From Primula veris (lineage: Eukaryota > Streptophyta > Magnoliopsida > Ericales > Primulaceae): a stretch of DNA of 64,000 nucleotides. Made by a program: the position numbers and the translations under genes. The DNA is taken from the NCBI GenBank assembly GCA_963682055.1, contig OY821745.1:17729342-17793341 (forward strand), read 5' to 3'. Under the pieces are notes generated by a model. The model was given only the letters and a program-made list of their open reading frames with translations. It was not told where the DNA came from and did not search any database. Shown in pieces: positions 54,611 through 63,886 of the stretch; position 1 is the stretch's first letter; every line of letters begins with the position of its first letter.

Positions 54611-55449
54611 TTTCACAGTTTAGGGTTTAGGTAATGTTCTTGTATATGTAGAGAATAGTCCTCATTTTTTTTTCTTAAATTTATGGCCTATTTTACACGG
54701 TTTTTACCGACTTTTTTGTTGTTCGACATTTTATTTATATTTGTAAGTTTTAAGGTTTAGTGTTTAGGTTTTAGGGTTTAGGGTTTCAGGTATAGGGTTT
54801 AGGTAATGTTTTGCATATATAGGGAATATTCCTCATTTTTTTTTCTTGGAATTATGGCCTATAGTACACAGATTTAACGGACTTTTTTGTTTTTCGACAT
54901 TTTATTTATATTTGTATGGTTTAGGGTTTACGGTTTAGGTTTTAGGGTTTAGGTAATGTTCTTGCATAACTAGGGAATATTGCTCATTTTTTTCTTGGAT
55001 TTATGCCTATAGTACAGGGTTTTTACAGACTTTTTTGTTTTTCGACATTTTATTTATTTTGTATGGTTTATGGTTTACGGTTTAGGTTTTAGGGTTTAGG
55101 GTTTTAGGTTTAGGGTTAAGGTAATGTTTTTGCATATGTAGGGAATATTCCTCATTTTTTTTCTTGGATTTATGGCCATGGTTTTACCGACTTTTTTGTT
55201 TTTTGACATTTTATTTATATTTGTATTGTTTAGGGTTTAGGGTTTAGGGTTTAGGGTTTAGGGTTTAGGGTTTAGGGTTTAGGGTTTAGGTTTTAGGTTT
55301 TAGGATTTAGGGTTTAAGGTTTAGGGTTAAGGTAATGTTCTTGCATATGTAGAGAATATTCCTCATTTATTTCTTGGATTTATGGCCTATATAGTACACA
55401 GATTTAACCGACTTTTTTGTTTTTCGACATTTTATTTATATTTGTATGG

Positions 55450-55512
55450 TTTAGGGTTTAGGGTTTAGGGTTTAGGGTTTAGGGTTTAGGGTTTAGGGTT
55501 TAGGGTTTAGGG
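55450..55512 (+). repeat. Telomeric tract, 63 bp
   Basis: Nine perfect heptamers. This is the last long run before the array edge. Confidence 0.95.
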
Positions 55513-58102
55513 TTTTAGGTTTTAGGGTTTAGGGTTTAGGGTTTCAGGTTTAGGGTTTAGGTAATGTTCTTGCATATGTAGGGGATATTCCTCATTTTTT
55601 TTTCTTAGATTTATGGCCTATAGTACACAAATTTTACCGACTTTTTTGTTTTTCGACATTTAATTTATATTTGTATGGTTTAGGGTTTAGAATTTAAGGT
55701 TTAGGGTTTAGGTTTTAGGGTTTAGGGTTTACGTTTAGGGTTTAGGTAATGTTCTTGCATAACTAGGGAATATTCCTCATTTTTTTTCTTGGATTTATGC
55801 CTATAGTACATGGTTTTTATAGACTTTTTTGTTTTTCGACATTTTATTTATTTTGTAAGGTTTAGGTTTTACGGTTTAGGTTTTACGGTTTAGTGTTTCA
55901 GGTTTAGGGTTTAGGTAATGTTTTTGCATATGTAGGGAATATTCCTCATTTTTTTTCTTGGATATATGGCCTATATTATACGGTTTTTACCTACTTTTTT
56001 GTTTTTTGACATTTTATTTTTATTTGTATGGTTTAGGGTTTAGGGTTTAGGTTTTAGGTCTTAGGGTTTAGGGTTTAGGGTTTCAGGTTTAGGGTTTAGA
56101 TAATGTTCTTGTATATGTAGAGTATAGTCCTAATTTTTTTTCTTGGATTTATGGCCTATATTATATGGTTTTTACCGACTTTTTTGTTTTTCGATATTTT
56201 ATTTATTTTGTATGGTTTAGGGTTTACAGTTTAGGTTTTAGGGTTTAGGGTTTCAGGTTTAGGGTTAAGGTAATGTTTTTACATATGTAGGGAATATTCC
56301 TCATTTTTTTTCTTGGATTTATGGCCTAAAGTGCTCGGTTTTTACCGACTTTTTTGTTTTTCGACATTTTATTTATTTTGTATGGTTTAGGGTTTACGGT
56401 TTAGGTTTTAGGGTTTAGGGTTTCAGGTTTAGGGTTAAGGTAATGTTTTTGCATATGTAGGGAATATTCCTCATTTTTTTTCTTGGATTTATGGTCTATA
56501 GTATACGGTTTTACCGACTTTTTTGTTTTGTGACATTTTATTTATATTTGTATTGTTTAGGGTTTAGGGTTTATCGTTTAGGGTTTAGGTTTTAGGTTTT
56601 AGGATTTAGGGTTTAAGGTTTAGGGTTAAGGTAATGTTCTTGCATATGTAGAGAATATTCCTCATTTTTTTTCTTGGATTTATGGCCTATAGTACGCAGA
56701 TTGAACCGACTTTTTTGTTTTTCGACATTTTATTTATATTTGTATGGTTTAGGGTTTAGGGTTTAGGTTTTAGGTTTTAGGGTTTAGGGTTTCAGGTTTA
56801 GGGTTTTGGTAATGTTCTTGCATATGTAGGGGATATTCCTCATTTTTTTTTTCTTGGACTTATGTCCTATAGTAAACAGATTTTACCGACTTTTTTGTTT
56901 TTTGACATTTTATTTATATTTGTATGGTTTAGGTTTTAGGGTTTAGGGTTTCAGGTTTAGGGTTTAGGTAATGTTCTTGCATATGTAGGGGATATTCCTC
57001 ATTTTTTTTTCTTGGATTTATGGCCTATAGTACACAGATTTTACCGACTTTTTTGTTTTTCGACATTTTATTCATATTTGTATGGTTTAGGGTTTAGAGT
57101 TTAGGGTTTAGGGTTTAAGGTTTACGTTTAGGGTTTAGGTAATGTTCTTGCATAACTAGGGAATATTCCACATTTTTTTTCTTGGATTTATGCCTATAGT
57201 ACATGGTTTTTACAGACTTTTTTGTTTTTCGACATTTTATTTATTTTGTATGGTTTAGGGTTTACGGTTTAGGTTTTACGGTTTAGTGTTTGAGGTTTAG
57301 GGTTTAGGTAATGTTTTTGCATATGTAGGAAATATTCCTCATTTTTTTTCTTGGATTTATGGCCTATAGTATACGGTTTTACCGACTTTTTTGTTTTTTG
57401 ACATTTTATTTATATTTGTATTGTTTAGGGTTTAGGGTTTAGGGTTTAGGTTTTAGGTTTTAGGATTTAGGGTTTCAGTTTTAGGGTTTAGGTAATGTTC
57501 TTGCATATGTAGGGAATATTCCTCATTTTTTTTCTTGGATTTATGGCCTATAGTACACAGATTTAACCGACTTTTTTGTTTTTCGACATTTTATTTATAT
57601 TTGTATGGTTTAGGGTTTAGGGTTTAGGGTTTAGGTTTTAGGGTTTAGGGTTTCAGGTTTAGGGTTTAGGTAATGTTCTTGCATATGTAGGGAATATTCC
57701 ACATTTTTTGGTTGGATTTATGTCCTATAGTACATAGATTTTACCGACTTTTTTGTTTTTCGATATTTTATTTATAGGGTTTAGGGTTAGTGTTTAGGTT
57801 TTAGGGTTTAGGGTTTCAGGTTTAGGGTTTAGGAAATGTTCCTACATATGTAGGGAATATTCCTCATTTTTTTTCTTGGATTTATGGCCTATAGTACACG
57901 GTTTTTACCGACTTTTTGTTGTTCGACATTTTATTTATATTTGTATGTTTTAAGGTTTAGGGTTTAGGTTTTAGGGTTTAGGTTTTAGGGTTTATGTTTT
58001 ACGGTTTAGGCTTTCAGGTTTAGGGTTTACGTAATGTTCTTGCATATGTAGGGATTATTCCTCATTTTTTTTCTTAGATTTATGGCCTATAGTACACGGT
58101 TC

Positions 58103-61100
58103 TTACCGACTTTTTTGTTTTTCGACCGAATTAGTCATCTTGATTGCAATGAAGTGTGCGGATTTGGTCAAACGGTCGACCACAACCCACACAGCGTCAT
58201 TCCCACTTACCGACTTAGGTAAGTTGGTCACAAAATCCATTGCTATCCTTTCCCACTTCCATTCCGCCACCGGTAAAGGTTGGAGCATACCCGCCGGCCT
58301 TTGGTGTTCCGCCTTCACTTGCTGGCAAGTTAGGCACTTGCTAACATATGAAGCTACATCTCGTTTCATTCCGGACCACCAAAATTGTCTCTTCACATCG
58401 TGATACATTTTCGTCCCGCCGGGATGAACGGCTAATCGGGAGTGATGAAACTCCTTTAATACCTCGTTCCTCATGTTCTCTGTCACATAAGTCCTTCCCT
58501 TAAAGCGTAGTCCTCCATCGGTTCCTTTCGTCCAACCCTCTAATCCTTCGCTAGAACCCATCTGGTTCTCATAGCTCTCCACTTTGTCGTTCCCATCTTG
58601 TGCTTCTAGAACCCTACTTAGAAGTTCCGGTTGTACCACTATTGTGTACAAAGTCCCCCCATTAACATGTCCCAACTCCAAGTCGAACTCGTTCACTTTT
58701 CCCATCATCCTCCATTCCTCGATCGCCACATGCGCTAAGGTCGCATGGGACTTTCGACTCAAAGCATCCGCCACTACATTGGCCTTTCCCGGATGATAGT
58801 GCAAGTCGTAGTCGTACTGTTCCAAATATTCCATCCATCGTCGTTGTCGCATATTTAGATCACGTTGAGTAAAGATATGCCCTAAGCTCTTATGATCCGA
58901 GAACACTTCGAACCTTTCTCCGAACAGATAATGCCTCCATATCTTCAACGCATGAACTATTGCCGCTAGCTCTAGGTCATGAGTCGGATAGTTCTTTTCG
59001 TGAATCTTTAGTTGTCGCGAAGCATATGCGATAACCTTTCCGTCTTGCATCAAGACGCAACCCAAGCCTTCTTTCGATGCATCGCAATACACTTGATAAC
59101 CCTTTCCTTGCTCGGGAATAACTAGTATGGGAGAACTAGTCAACCGCTTTTTGAGCTCTAGGAAAGCTTTCTCGCAAGCCTCACTCCACACGAACTTCAC
59201 CCCTTTCTTGGTAAGGTAAGTCATTGGAGTCGCTAACTTAGAGAAATCCTTGACGAACCGTCGATAGTACCCCGCTAACCCCAAGAAACTTCGAATCTCG
59301 AACACATTCTTCGGTTGTGTCCAATTCGAAACCGCCTCAATTTTCGTCGCATCCACCTTTACCCCTTCTTCCGAGATCACATGTCCAAGAAATTTCACCT
59401 CATTTAGCCAAAACTCACATTTGCTGAATTTTCCGTAAAGTTGGTGCTCCCTCAACGTGAGCAACGCTAAGCGGAGATGCTCCTCATGTTCCTCTCTTGA
59501 ACTCGAGTAAATCAAAATATCGTCGACGAAGACCACCACGAACATGTCGAGATACTCCTTAAAGATTCGGTTCATTAACTCCATAAATGCTGCCGGCGCA
59601 TTAGTTAACCCGAACGGCATGACCACAAACTCATAGTGACCATACCGGGTCCTAAAGGCCGTTTTTGAAATATCCTCATCCTTCACCCTCAATTGGTGAT
59701 AGCCTGATCGCAAGTCGATTTTTGAAAAGAACGTCGCTCCTTTCAGTTGGTCAAACAAATCGTCAATTCGAGGCAGTGGGTACTTATTCTTAACAGTCAC
59801 CCTATTTAGCTTTCGATAGTCGATGCACATCCTCATCGATCCATCTTTCTTTTGCACAAATAAGGCCGGTGCCGCCCACGGTGACGTACTCCGCCTAATA
59901 AACCCCTTCTCTAGCAGTTCTTCTAACTGCTTACTTAACTCTTTCAACTCTGCTGGAGCCAAACGGTACGGGGAGATGGCTACGGGTGCCGTTCCTGGTA
60001 CCAGGTCGATAGAAAAGTCTAACCCTCTCTTCGGTGGCAACCCCGGTAGATCCTTCGGAAACACATCTCGAAATTCGTCCACTACGCGTGGCCACATTTC
60101 CACTTCTTCGTCGTTATCCACTATCGAGAGATTAGCCAAAAGACAAGACAGGTTGCCCACAACCCGCTTGGAATAATATGGAATAGAAGAAAGGGTAGAG
60201 TCCCTTTCCCCTTGAAAGAACACCTCATCTCCAGATGAAGTTGTAAGGAAAACCTTTCGTCGAACACAATCGATGAAAGAGTTGAAATGAACCAACCAGT
60301 CCATTCCAAGAATCACGTCGAACCCCGACATCTCTATAACAATTAAATCAAATATAAACACGTGGTCCGCGACCACCATCTCACAAGACCGACACACTCG
60401 GTCCAACACAACTCGACCCCCAACAGGAGTCTCTACAACAATCGGGTTCTCTAGAACCCCAATTTCTAATGACAAAGACGCAACTAGACTTCTAGATATA
60501 AAAGAACGCGACGCCCCCGTATCGAAAAGAACATGTGCCCAAGATGAGCACACAAGAACCATACCTTGTACATTTGCCGGATCTCCTTGGTTTGGCAACT
60601 GTGGCAAGGCAAATAGACGAGCTTGAATTGGTGGGTTTCCTTGCGGTCCTCGATTTCCTCCATGATTTCCTCGGTTTCCCGGGCCCTGATAGCCTCCTCG
60701 ATAGTTCCCACGGTTTCCCCCTCCTTGGTAGTTACCTCGAGACCCTCCCCCTTGGTTCCCAGGTAATTGGTGTGGTGGTACGAATCCTGGTCCTCTTGGT
60801 GGTGGTGGTGGCAACCTAGGTTGGTTAAAGGGTCGGTTGGTGTCGATTCTTCCTTGTCCCCCGGGACAAACCCTTGCCGTATGTCCAAATCGGTTGCAAG
60901 TCCTACATTGGACCCTAGGGCACTCGAATTGTCGATGGCTCACGTCTCCACAGTGGAAACATGCTCCCCTTATCACGACGTTTGTCGGCGGTGGGTTAAA
61001 ACTCCTCTCTCCTCTTCCCGGTTGTTGAAATCGCGAATTATTCGCCACATCCCAAGTCCGCTTTTTATCTTCCCTCGGAGCATTTCCGGCTTTCGACTTC

Positions 61101-62014
61101 TCCGAGATTCGCTTGTTATGGAGTAGTGCTCCTTCCACAGCTTGGGCTGATTTTACCAATTCGTTATAGTTGACATGTCGAGCCGATGCCAATTGTAACG
61201 AGATGGTCGGATTCAACCCCTTCATGAATCTCCTACATCTTTCTGCACCCCCTATAACAGATTCTGGGGCATACCTCGAGAGTGAGGTAAACTTTAGCTG
61301 GTATGCTTGAACGGTCATACCCCCTTGATACAATTCCTCAAAACGCCTCCTCATTTCATCCTTATAGGAATCTGGAAGGAACTGTCGATTAAACAATTCG
61401 ATGAACTCGTTCCATTCGAAGTTGCTTATGTCGTATGTATCCACAATTCCCAACCACCACTTCCGTGCTTCACCCTTTAGGTGAAACTGAGCCATATTCA
61501 TCCTTTGCTCCCCATTTACTATTCCTGCAGCCGATAAATATTTCTCCATTTCATCCACCCATCCCTCAGCTATGGATGGTTCACCTAACCCATCGAAAGT
61601 CGGAGCCCCCAATCGGGTGAAGTTAAGCAATCCATTGTTGCTTGAACTCCCAGCTTGTGCATTCTGCACCATCATTTGCACCACCTTCTGAAGGTCGGTC
61701 ATCACTTGATTAGCATTGACCATTTCCGGTTCCGGTGCAGAGGTCTCTTCTTCTTCCACATTCACTTCCTCATCAACATTCTCAACCTCTACCTCCGCCT
61801 CGGGTTGCTCAGGTAGTAGGGCATTAGTGTTACCTCTTCCCCCACGACCTCTAGTAGCCCTTCTTCCTCGAGTTGTTCCCCGTCCCCTTGGAGCTCTTCC
61901 TCCTCTTACATTTGCTCCACCTCGGGTAGCCGCACCGCTTGATGGTGATGCGCCCCCGCGTGTAGCTGGTCTCCTTCCACCAGTCCTTGTAGTAATAGCC
62001 ATTACTACATACAT
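58103..62014 (-). CDS. Ty3/gypsy Gag-Pol polyprotein, truncated in integrase
   Basis: This 1303-residue polyprotein would form the retrotransposon particle and copy its RNA. In order it has an Arg/Gly-rich N-terminus (about 10-60), an acidic stretch (70-92), a Gag domain (about 130-300), two CX2CX4HX4C zinc knuckles (C352-C365 and C370-C383), a Pro- then Gly/Asn/Arg-rich linker (395-462), and an aspartic protease with DTGAS at 498-502 and ILGMDWL at 568-574. Reverse transcriptase (about 690-870) has D767 and FVDD at 829-832. RNase H (about 970-1085) has D978, E1015, D1040 and D1083. Integrase has an H2C2 zinc site (H1190, H1197, C1227, C1230) and the first catalytic Asp, D1260. The second Asp, the Glu and the integrase C-terminus are absent; residues 1297-1303 and the stop come from satellite DNA. 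A stop directly precedes Met1. Met5 (62002) has the better start context (G at -3 and +4) and is the likelier start. Confidence 0.93.
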   Translation of the reverse strand: MYVVMAITTRTGGRRPATRGGASPSSGAATRGGANVRGGRAPRGRGTTRGRRATRGRGGRGNTNALLPEQPEAEVEVENVDEEVNVEEEETSAPEPEMVNANQVMTDLQKVVQMMVQNAQAGSSSNNGLLNFTRLGAPTFDGLGEPSIAEGWVDEMEKYLSAAGIVNGEQRMNMAQFHLKGEARKWWLGIVDTYDISNFEWNEFIELFNRQFLPDSYKDEMRRRFEELYQGGMTVQAYQLKFTSLSRYAPESVIGGAERCRRFMKGLNPTISLQLASARHVNYNELVKSAQAVEGALLHNKRISEKSKAGNAPREDKKRTWDVANNSRFQQPGRGERSFNPPPTNVVIRGACFHCGDVSHRQFECPRVQCRTCNRFGHTARVCPGGQGRIDTNRPFNQPRLPPPPPRGPGFVPPHQLPGNQGGGSRGNYQGGGNRGNYRGGYQGPGNRGNHGGNRGPQGNPPIQARLFALPQLPNQGDPANVQGMVLVCSSWAHVLFDTGASRSFISRSLVASLSLEIGVLENPIVVETPVGGRVVLDRVCRSCEMVVADHVFIFDLIVIEMSGFDVILGMDWLVHFNSFIDCVRRKVFLTTSSGDEVFFQGERDSTLSSIPYYSKRVVGNLSCLLANLSIVDNDEEVEMWPRVVDEFRDVFPKDLPGLPPKRGLDFSIDLVPGTAPVAISPYRLAPAELKELSKQLEELLEKGFIRRSTSPWAAPALFVQKKDGSMRMCIDYRKLNRVTVKNKYPLPRIDDLFDQLKGATFFSKIDLRSGYHQLRVKDEDISKTAFRTRYGHYEFVVMPFGLTNAPAAFMELMNRIFKEYLDMFVVVFVDDILIYSSSREEHEEHLRLALLTLREHQLYGKFSKCEFWLNEVKFLGHVISEEGVKVDATKIEAVSNWTQPKNVFEIRSFLGLAGYYRRFVKDFSKLATPMTYLTKKGVKFVWSEACEKAFLELKKRLTSSPILVIPEQGKGYQVYCDASKEGLGCVLMQDGKVIAYASRQLKIHEKNYPTHDLELAAIVHALKIWRHYLFGERFEVFSDHKSLGHIFTQRDLNMRQRRWMEYLEQYDYDLHYHPGKANVVADALSRKSHATLAHVAIEEWRMMGKVNEFDLELGHVNGGTLYTIVVQPELLSRVLEAQDGNDKVESYENQMGSSEGLEGWTKGTDGGLRFKGRTYVTENMRNEVLKEFHHSRLAVHPGGTKMYHDVKRQFWWSGMKRDVASYVSKCLTCQQVKAEHQRPAGMLQPLPVAEWKWERIAMDFVTNLPKSVSGNDAVWVVVDRLTKSAHFIAIKMTNSVEKQKSR
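58118..58127. other. Satellite / retrotransposon breakpoint
   Basis: Satellite sequence continues through TTTTTCGAC, ending at 58126. Every other monomer continues with ATTTTA; here the sequence changes to CGAATTAG, which is retrotransposon coding sequence on the minus strand. The retained satellite stretch reads Val-Glu-Lys in the element's frame. Integrases of this family commonly have a Ser-x-Glu-Lys at this point, so up to nine bases may be shared between the two partners (microhomology). The exact base of the joint is therefore uncertain. Confidence 0.85.
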
Positions 62015-63146
62015 TTAAAACCGACAATTTAGTTGTTTTACTCGACACTACTACTCGTACATGAATATTCATACATGATAAAAGCTCGGTTTACAAATCA
62101 ATCACTTCATCAAGCTTTCTAAGGTTCAAAAACTGATTTTTACGAATTCTCAATTTCGACGATAAAACGCCTTGACTTTTCCAAAAATAGAAAATGAAAA
62201 TTCTGAAACGCCAGAAAGATAGAGTACTGAAAAACGAAGCCAACGCTTCAAGCGGAATCAGAATCGGAGTTAAAACGAAGAAGTTATGAGCGTTTGAAGT
62301 ATAACGAGAAAAATAGCAAAATAGCCAGAACACGACCGATCGTTTTGGACAAAACGACCGATCGTTTTGGATCAAGATTCTTCCAGTGAGATCACCAAAA
62401 TTTCGACCGATCGTTTTGGGAAAACGATCGATCGTTTTTGGTAAGAATTCTTCCAGAGAGTCAGAAAAATTTCGACCGATCGTTTTGGGCAAACGACCGA
62501 TCGTTTTTCTGCAGAAAATAAAGATTCAAAAACGCAAAATTTCTCAACACTCGTAAAATCCTACATGGCATATATTACACAAATAAGCCATTTAAGTCCA
62601 CAAACTTATTACGATCAACATCCATTCGCATAAGATGTACATTAACACACATGTTAATAATATGGAAACGCACTACGTAAAATCATCAACTTCACAATTT
62701 TCGCACTTTAATACACCGCTACTACTAGACATGTGAACTCACACCTCATACACACTATTTCAATCCACACACGCATACAAACAACACAAAAGAGCGAGGG
62801 ATAACCCATCACGATACGTTATCCTAAAGCACCCGAGCGTCCTCGCATACTCTAGAATTCCACATCGCTAAGTTATTCCTTCACCCATACCGACGAAAGG
62901 TCTATTCACTAGTTCGGAGAGCCGGGATCAACAAGCGTCCTCACTGTCCCCAACTTGCCTCACATGTGAACTTTCCTTTCATCAACTACTACTAAATTCT
63001 AGCTACATGTCTTAAGCTAAATGCAACCCCCCGCTTTTAGAAAAGATAGAGTTTTTGGAAAAAGTTTTGTAAAAATTGATACAATGGATCTTGGTCCAAT
63101 GGTTACCCATCTTCCCGTCGTCCCAAAGTATACAAGAACCTAGTTA
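62015..63146 (-). other. Retrotransposon leader between primer site and gag-pol
   Basis: About 1.13 kb of AT-rich, apparently untranslated sequence between the primer-binding site and the first Met codon. Leaders of this kind normally hold the RNA packaging and dimerisation signals. Apart from the CGATCG minisatellite at 62333-62509 I see no recognisable element in it. The 133-codon frame at 62091-62492 covers that minisatellite and looks accidental. Confidence 0.7.
62333..62509. repeat. CGATCG minisatellite in the leader, 3 paired units
   Basis: Six copies of CGACCGATCGTTTT, one of them with CGATCGATCG, start at 62333, 62355, 62404, 62425, 62473 and 62494. They come in pairs 21-22 bp apart, and the pairs recur every 69-71 bp with a shared GATTCTTCCAG-like spacer. 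Copy four lies in a perfect 18-bp palindrome, AAAACGATCGATCGTTTT (62421-62438). The neighbours deviate from that palindrome by a single C. The position in the leader suggests an RNA or DNA structure used by the element, but no function can be read from the sequence. Confidence 0.9.
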
Positions 63147-63158
63147 GCTCTGATACCA
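63147..63158 (-). other. Primer-binding site for initiator Met-tRNA
   Basis: The minus strand reads TGGTATCAGAGC, the complement of the 3' end of plant initiator methionine tRNA and the usual minus-strand primer site of plant LTR retrotransposons. It lies three bases inside the LTR edge at 63162, as expected. Confidence 0.93.
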
Positions 63159-63566
63159 ACTTGTCAAGCCCCAAAATCCAAAAGACGAGGATATCGAGGC
63201 ATGACCTTTTTAAATAAAAGGAAAACGAAACCTGTTGGTACAAAATTCAAATTTTTTAAAAAAAAAGACTTGCGAGCTAAAGAAACAATTAAACAATAAA
63301 TAAAAGTATTTGCCAAACGCGGCTACAAGTCGAGATAAAATAAACGAATGTAAATTGCCCGCAGGCTACAACCTCAAAATAAAATATACATGAAAAGAAA
63401 CCAAAAGCCCGAACCCATGCAATACCGCGCTAATGCACCTAGCCAACGCCTCAAGCTAATTTGTACCTGAAAGACAAAAATTGTAACGGTGAGTCCCACG
63501 CACATAACTAGACGGGACGGCACCACAGATACCGTCACTCCATCCCATAAATGCTAGAACTCACAA

Positions 63567-63675
63567 ATTCTACAACTACGATAAACGACGTATAAAAAGA
63601 AATATAATGACATTCTACAACTACGATAATCTACGAATAAAAAGAATATAACGACATTCCACAACTACGATAATT
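63567..63675. repeat. 44-45-bp tandem repeat in the LTR, about 2.5 copies
   Basis: ATTCTACAACTACGATAA begins units at 63567 and 63612. A third, ATTCCACAACTACGATAA, begins at 63656 and breaks off after about 20 bases. The units differ by a few substitutions and one indel. Confidence 0.88.
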
Positions 63676-63731
63676 TAAATAAATTAACTAACATCAACAC
63701 ACATCTAAAGCATACATGGACCTCTCACGCC

Positions 63732-63756
63732 ACCTACCCCGGTCCGTAAGGTAGGT
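63732..63756. other. Hairpin in LTR repeat, copy 1
   Basis: ACCTACC at 63732-63738 pairs perfectly with GGTAGGT at 63750-63756 around an 11-base loop (CCGGTCCGTAA). Confidence 0.75.
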
Positions 63757-63861
63757 CATTCCCTATCCCTTCGGCCGTCATATGTCCCCGGAATTAGGGA
63801 GAGACATAGACCATTGCAACATAAAAGTAGATTTATAGTGCGCACTTGGACCTCTCACGCC

Positions 63862-63886
63862 ACTCGCCCCAGTCCGTAAGACGAGT
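63862..63886. other. Hairpin in LTR repeat, copy 2
   Basis: ACTCGCC at 63862-63868 pairs with GACGAGT at 63880-63886, six of seven positions, around the loop CCAGTCCGTAA. Three stem positions differ from copy 1 and all three are compensated on the other arm. Confidence 0.75.

Larger units (their letters stand above)
1..58126 (+). repeat. Telomere-derived satellite array, head-to-tail, about 58 kb
   Basis: The whole stretch consists of monomers of about 150-200 bp, all in the same orientation. Each has a fixed core that reads, in order, GTAATGTTCTTGCATATG, a GGAATATTCC palindrome, a run of about 8 T, GGATTTATGGCCTATAG, a CGGT-TTTT-ACCG inverted repeat, and a T-rich TTCGACATTTTATTTATAT segment. 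The core is followed by a variable tract of TTTAGGG and degenerate heptamers, often with one TTTCAGG near its end. The plus strand is strongly T- and G-rich and poor in C. I saw no CCCTAAA block, no inserted transposon and no credible open frame. TTTAGGG is the usual land-plant telomere motif, but the regular non-telomeric core makes this an interstitial satellite rather than a chromosome end. The array runs off the left edge, so its full length is unknown. Confidence 0.97.
49000..58126 (+). repeat. Less regular right-hand part of the satellite array
   Basis: The monomers are of the same family, but the 15-unit order cannot be followed. Local duplications occur, such as two similar AGGGGATATTCC monomers around 52.7-52.9 kb and similar blocks near 50.1 and 53.4 kb. 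Many monomers carry private changes. Lower order next to an array edge is common in satellites; that this is the reason here is inference. Confidence 0.7.

Noticed and set aside
1..58126. True chromosome-end telomere
   Set aside because: Heptamer tracts are short (at most 153 bp) and interrupted every 150-200 bp by the non-telomeric core, and the strand sense does not fit a left-hand end.
1..58126. CRISPR array
   Set aside because: The repeats are regularly spaced, but the spacers are themselves repeats (telomere heptamers), the sequence is eukaryotic in character and there are no cas genes.
1..58126. TTTCAGG as an alternative telomere motif, as reported for some Genlisea
   Set aside because: It occurs about once per monomer at a fixed place and not in tandem, so it is a fixed variant of TTTAGGG in the satellite and not a telomere type.
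1..58126. Coding potential within the satellite
   Set aside because: TTTAGGG and the T-rich core put stops in most frames of both strands, and no frame of meaningful length runs through the array.
60121..60888. Minus-strand frames of 62 and 134 codons inside the polyprotein
   Set aside because: They overlap the protease and linker region in another frame. Their composition reflects the Gly/Asn/Arg-rich linker read out of frame, and there is no sign of a programmed frameshift because Gag and Pol are already in one frame.
58140..62018. Several plus-strand open frames of 61-119 codons opposite the polyprotein
   Set aside because: They lie antisense to a clear Gag-Pol frame, have low-complexity or unrecognisable products and no start context or domain. 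They are shadows of the minus-strand coding sequence.
61851..62072. Minus-strand 73-codon frame overlapping the start of gag
   Set aside because: It is an out-of-frame reading of the Arg/Gly-rich Gag N-terminus with no domain of its own.
62091..62492. Minus-strand 133-codon frame in the leader
   Set aside because: Its first third is a translation of the CGATCG minisatellite and the rest is Phe/Leu/Arg-rich with no recognisable domain. An upstream frame in an element leader is possible but nothing supports it as a protein.
63590..63598. TATAAAAAG on the plus strand as a promoter
   Set aside because: It is on the strand opposite to the element's transcription and forms part of the 44-bp tandem repeat; no plus-strand gene follows it in the window.
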